A stretch of DNA of 8,766 nt, from assembly GCA_902783235.1 (NCBI GenBank), contig CACZQG010000045.1, forward strand, positions 1-8,766, in the 5' to 3' direction. Shown here in pieces: positions 6,521-8,766 of the stretch. Below the pieces are notes generated by a model. That model was not told the DNA's origin. It ran no database searches and was given only the letters and a program-made list of their open reading frames with translations. Origin of the DNA: an uncultured Ruminococcus sp. (GTDB lineage: Bacteria; Bacillota; Clostridia; Oscillospirales; Ruminococcaceae). Every line of letters starts with the position of its first letter. Position 1 is the first letter of the stretch. The position numbers and the translations under genes were made by a program.

Positions 6521-6553
6521 AATACCGTACAAAGAAAATCTTTGTACGGTATT
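6521..6553 (-). repeat. Perfect 15-bp intercistronic stem-loop between MATE and phosphatase genes
   Basis: AATACCGTACAAAGA (6521-6535) and its exact complement (6539-6553) flank a 3-nt AAA loop. It begins 4 nt past the MATE stop codon and ends about 10 nt before the phosphatase ribosome binding site. No U-tract follows on the minus strand (AACTTAAAG), so a full terminator is unlikely. Partial attenuation or 3'-end protection of the upstream message, lowering expression of the signalling pair relative to the exporter, is more plausible. The same 13-mer recurs at 387-399. Confidence 0.8.
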
Positions 6554-6557
6554 TGCT

Positions 6558-7898
6558 TTAATTCATGTATTGATAGCGCTTACGGTAATGCCACAGCGTC
6601 AAAAGAGTCACTGCCACGCTCAGCAGCTCGGCAACCGCCCATGCAAGCCATAGTCCTGTACCGCCGAATAAAGCGGTCATGCCATACAGACAAGCTGTCA
6701 ATATTAGAAATGTTCTGACAAAAGAAAGCATTCCCGATACCAAACCATTTGAAAAAGCAGTAAACAGACCCGAGCCGAATATGTTTATTCCTACAAAAAT
6801 ACTTGCAGGAAGTGAAAGCACAAATCCGTCAAGAGCAATGTCATAGCATTCCGAATCACTGGTGAAGAATATCCCCACCGCCGGTTCCCTCAGCAGATAC
6901 AGCAAAGCCATTGACACGGCACCTATTATCAAGCTCCATATCATGCTGAGCTTGAAAACCTTTTTTCTCATATCTGTATTGCCGCTTCCGTAGTGGTAAG
7001 AGAATATAGGTTCAACAGCGGAGGTAAATCCCATAAATATCATCATTATAAGCACCTGAACATAAGTTACCACCGCCAGTGCGCTAACGCCTACCTCGCC
7101 AAAGCAGCGGTAAGCAAGATGGTTCATAAACAGAACCGTCACTCCCTGGGCAAGATTTGATACCATATCAGACGAGCCATTAAAGCATATCTGCCCTATC
7201 TCCTTCATATCAGGTTTGGTAAACTCCAGTTTATAGGAGCTTTTTTTAGCAATTACATAAAACCACACTGCATAGACAATTGTACTGCAATATCCTATGA
7301 CAGTTGCTATTGCCGCACCTTTGATTCCCATATGAAAAACATTCATAAAAAGATAGTCAAGACCGCAGTTAAGGACTCCGCCTATCATAATAACAACTGC
7401 CGCTACCACTGTTTTGCCCTCACCGATTATAAGTATACCAAGCTCGGATTGGAGCAGTATGGCAATAGAGAAGGTACACATTATCATGTAATAGGGTCGC
7501 AGGTATTCGATATTTCCATCCGTTGCACCGCAAAGTCTCATAATGGGATCCGCAAATATCAGACATATGGCAGTAAATAATGCACCCATTATAAGTGTGA
7601 ATATAATTACACGGGAAAATGTTTCACCGGCTTCCCGATGCCTGCCTTCTCCAACTTTTTTAACAATGACCGCATTACCGCCTGTTCCGATCATTACTCC
7701 CACAGCTATAAACAGACTTATTATGGGAAAATAAAGATTGATTGCCGAAATTGCCATTTCTCCCACATACCATTCAATAAACAAGCCGTCTACCATCTGA
7801 TATATGGAAATGAAAACAAAAGTAAATATACTCGGAGCGACAAATTTAAAAAGAGAACCGAAATTGAAATTCTGTCCCAGCTCCTGATCCTGTTCCAT
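6558..7898 (-). CDS. MATE family multidrug/toxin efflux transporter
   Basis: This is an inner-membrane antiporter of 446 residues, the usual MATE length, with two six-helix halves. The N-terminal half starts near residue 18 and carries IYQMVDGLFIEWYVG (32-46), the typical MATE helix-1 segment, and GGVLNCGLDYLFMNVFHMGIKGAAIATVIG is spread over 173-202, the conserved end of the first half. The second half repeats the pattern with VEPIFSYHYGSG (295-306) and a GLFTAFSNGL segment (377-386). It exports an organic solute using a Na+ or H+ gradient; the substrate cannot be read from sequence. The start at 7898 has AGGGG at 9-nt spacing, and the gene begins 18 nt after the stop codon of the condensation-domain gene, so the two are almost certainly co-transcribed. 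Export of that enzyme's product is a reasonable hypothesis. Homologues of MepA/NorM type are the alternative: a general drug exporter. Confidence 0.93.
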   Translation of the reverse strand: MEQDQELGQNFNFGSLFKFVAPSIFTFVFISIYQMVDGLFIEWYVGEMAISAINLYFPIISLFIAVGVMIGTGGNAVIVKKVGEGRHREAGETFSRVIIFTLIMGALFTAICLIFADPIMRLCGATDGNIEYLRPYYMIMCTFSIAILLQSELGILIIGEGKTVVAAVVIMIGGVLNCGLDYLFMNVFHMGIKGAAIATVIGYCSTIVYAVWFYVIAKKSSYKLEFTKPDMKEIGQICFNGSSDMVSNLAQGVTVLFMNHLAYRCFGEVGVSALAVVTYVQVLIMMIFMGFTSAVEPIFSYHYGSGNTDMRKKVFKLSMIWSLIIGAVSMALLYLLREPAVGIFFTSDSECYDIALDGFVLSLPASIFVGINIFGSGLFTAFSNGLVSGMLSFVRTFLILTACLYGMTALFGGTGLWLAWAVAELLSVAVTLLTLWHYRKRYQYMN

Positions 7899-7907
7899 AG
7901 CTTATCA

Positions 7908-7912
7908 CCCCT
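7908..7912 (-). promoter_or_regulatory. Ribosome binding site of the MATE gene
   Basis: AGGGG on the minus strand lies 9 nt before the ATG at 7898, directly after the stop codon of the condensation-domain gene. The spacing is slightly long and the site weaker than that of the RsbW-like gene, which is consistent with reinitiation after the upstream stop. Confidence 0.5.
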
Positions 7913-7916
7913 GTTC

Positions 7917-8766
7917 TTATTTTTTCTTTGAGAATATACCGTTTACGAGCTGGAATAGAGACTTCTTATCCTTGATCTTATTCTTGATCTCTCCGATAGT
8001 AATATCCTTCTTAGGATTATGAGAGACTATGGATTGTGCGATCTTCACAAATATATCCTTGAACTTTTCAATACTTGCCTCTTCATAGCGGCTGGCAGCA
8101 AAGTCGATCATAAGCTCAAGACCGTCCTCACCGTCCAGGATCTCCATATCAAGTATTGTCTGAGAAGCAGCCTGATTCTGACGCACATCAACAGGTGTAA
8201 TATCAAAGCCTTCCAGCCCCTTCATATCTCTTATATCCTGCTGGTAAAGAAGGTATGCACATTCTCCCTGTGCTACCTGGTTATGCATATCAACATAAGG
8301 GTAACAACTGTACTGAATGCCCTTCTGCACCTGATCATGAACATCAAAGAATACGTTTCTTATTACCTCATCGTCATTAAAACGGATTCCAATGGGAAGA
8401 TCACGGAAAATGAGTCCCACACTATTCATCATTCTTACGTCCTCACGTCCGTTATAGATCCATGAGAGCTTTATGTCATTGGTATGGTTGTAAGCAGAGA
8501 TCGCCAAAGCCGCAACAGTGATAAAGAATTCGTTTCTGCTGATCTTGTAATTGCGCTCCATAGCATTCATCAGGGGCTGTTCTATTTCCAGCGGGACTAA
8601 AAGCTCACCCATTTCATTTTCTCTTGATTCATGATCTATATTCGGATAGCTTGACCATGCTATATTATCGTATTTTTCCTCAAAATACCTTCTGCTTTCC
8701 TCATAAAGCTCAGAGTGAACAGCATCCTCACGGTTTTTAAGCATAAGATAATAATAATCCTTCTCA
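7917..8766 (-). CDS. NRPS-type condensation domain protein, C-terminal part (5' end beyond window)
   Basis: The frame is open to the right edge, giving 282 visible residues; the ATG at 8744 is internal, since the codons before it continue the domain (EKDYYYL). Condensation domains form amide bonds between carrier-bound acyl or peptidyl groups. Residues 2-7 (KDYYYL) resemble the C4 motif; YEESRRYFEEKY (21-32) matches the helix after it; MNSVGLIFRDLPIGIRF (about 113-129) is the C5 region, with RDLP where NTLP is usual; YSCYPYVDM (152-160) fits C6 and YQQDIRD (174-180) lies near C7. The chain stops about 25 residues after the domain end, so no adenylation or carrier domain follows: this is either a free-standing condensation enzyme or the last module of an NRPS. 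The HHxxxDG catalytic motif would lie upstream, out of view, so activity cannot be judged. It is the first visible gene of the operon with the MATE exporter. Confidence 0.8.
   Translation of the reverse strand, partial: EKDYYYLMLKNREDAVHSELYEESRRYFEEKYDNIAWSSYPNIDHESRENEMGELLVPLEIEQPLMNAMERNYKISRNEFFITVAALAISAYNHTNDIKLSWIYNGREDVRMMNSVGLIFRDLPIGIRFNDDEVIRNVFFDVHDQVQKGIQYSCYPYVDMHNQVAQGECAYLLYQQDIRDMKGLEGFDITPVDVRQNQAASQTILDMEILDGEDGLELMIDFAASRYEEASIEKFKDIFVKIAQSIVSHNPKKDITIGEIKNKIKDKKSLFQLVNGIFSKKK

Noticed and set aside
6499..6557. Internal promoter for the phosphatase gene
   Set aside because: The gap is nearly filled by the stem-loop and ribosome binding site; no -35/-10 pair with proper spacing is visible.
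8742..8744. ATG at 8744 as the start of the condensation-domain gene
   Set aside because: The frame stays open to the edge, the preceding codons (EKDYYYL) match the domain, no ribosome binding site is present, and a start here would remove the whole N-terminal lobe.

Overview
The window looks like chromosome of a cellulosome-producing Ruminococcus-type Clostridia (Oscillospiraceae; a relative of the R. flavefaciens group is the best guess). The basis is a secreted multimodular GH98 glycosidase ending in a Thr-rich linker and a type-I-like dockerin, purine-rich AAGGAGG-type ribosome binding sites, moderate AT content, and a neighbouring SpoIIE-type phosphatase with an RsbW-like ATPase, a combination common in Clostridia. 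Species assignment is inference.

Layout. Positions 1-265 (+) hold the 3' end of a small VOC/glyoxalase-fold protein that runs off the left edge. A convergent intergenic gap (266-433) carries two or three hairpins that close off this gene and the oppositely oriented GH98 gene. Positions 434-3949 (-) encode the dockerin-bearing GH98 enzyme: signal peptide, GH98 catalytic domain, GH98 C-terminal domain, CBM35/CBM6-like module, an unassigned beta-rich module, a ricin-type (CBM13-like) domain, Thr linker and dockerin. Its ribosome binding site shows that the start is at 3949, not at either of two upstream in-frame ATGs. Positions 3965-4310 are non-coding: the GH98 upstream region plus the terminator of the next operon.

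The right half is one minus-strand gene string read from the right edge leftwards: the C-terminal part of an NRPS condensation domain (7917 to beyond 8766), a MATE exporter (6558-7898, 18 nt gap), a membrane-anchored sensor phosphatase with extracytoplasmic domain, HAMP and SpoIIE/PP2C domain (4699-6498, 59 nt gap containing a perfect 15-bp stem-loop), and an RsbW/SpoIIAB-like ATPase (4311-4712, overlapping the phosphatase by 14 nt). It ends at a strong hairpin plus U-tract at 4248-4274. I read this as one operon that pairs a peptide-condensation enzyme with an exporter and an outside-sensing partner-switch module. This is the most interesting system here. Its product, its signal and the STAS or sigma-factor partner are not in the window, so the functional link is inference from gene order.

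Two further points: a palindromic hairpin around the 13-mer AATACCGTACAAA occurs intact after the MATE stop codon and in decayed form after the GH98 stop codon, and the GH98 protein contains a roughly 140-residue module that I cannot assign to a named family.
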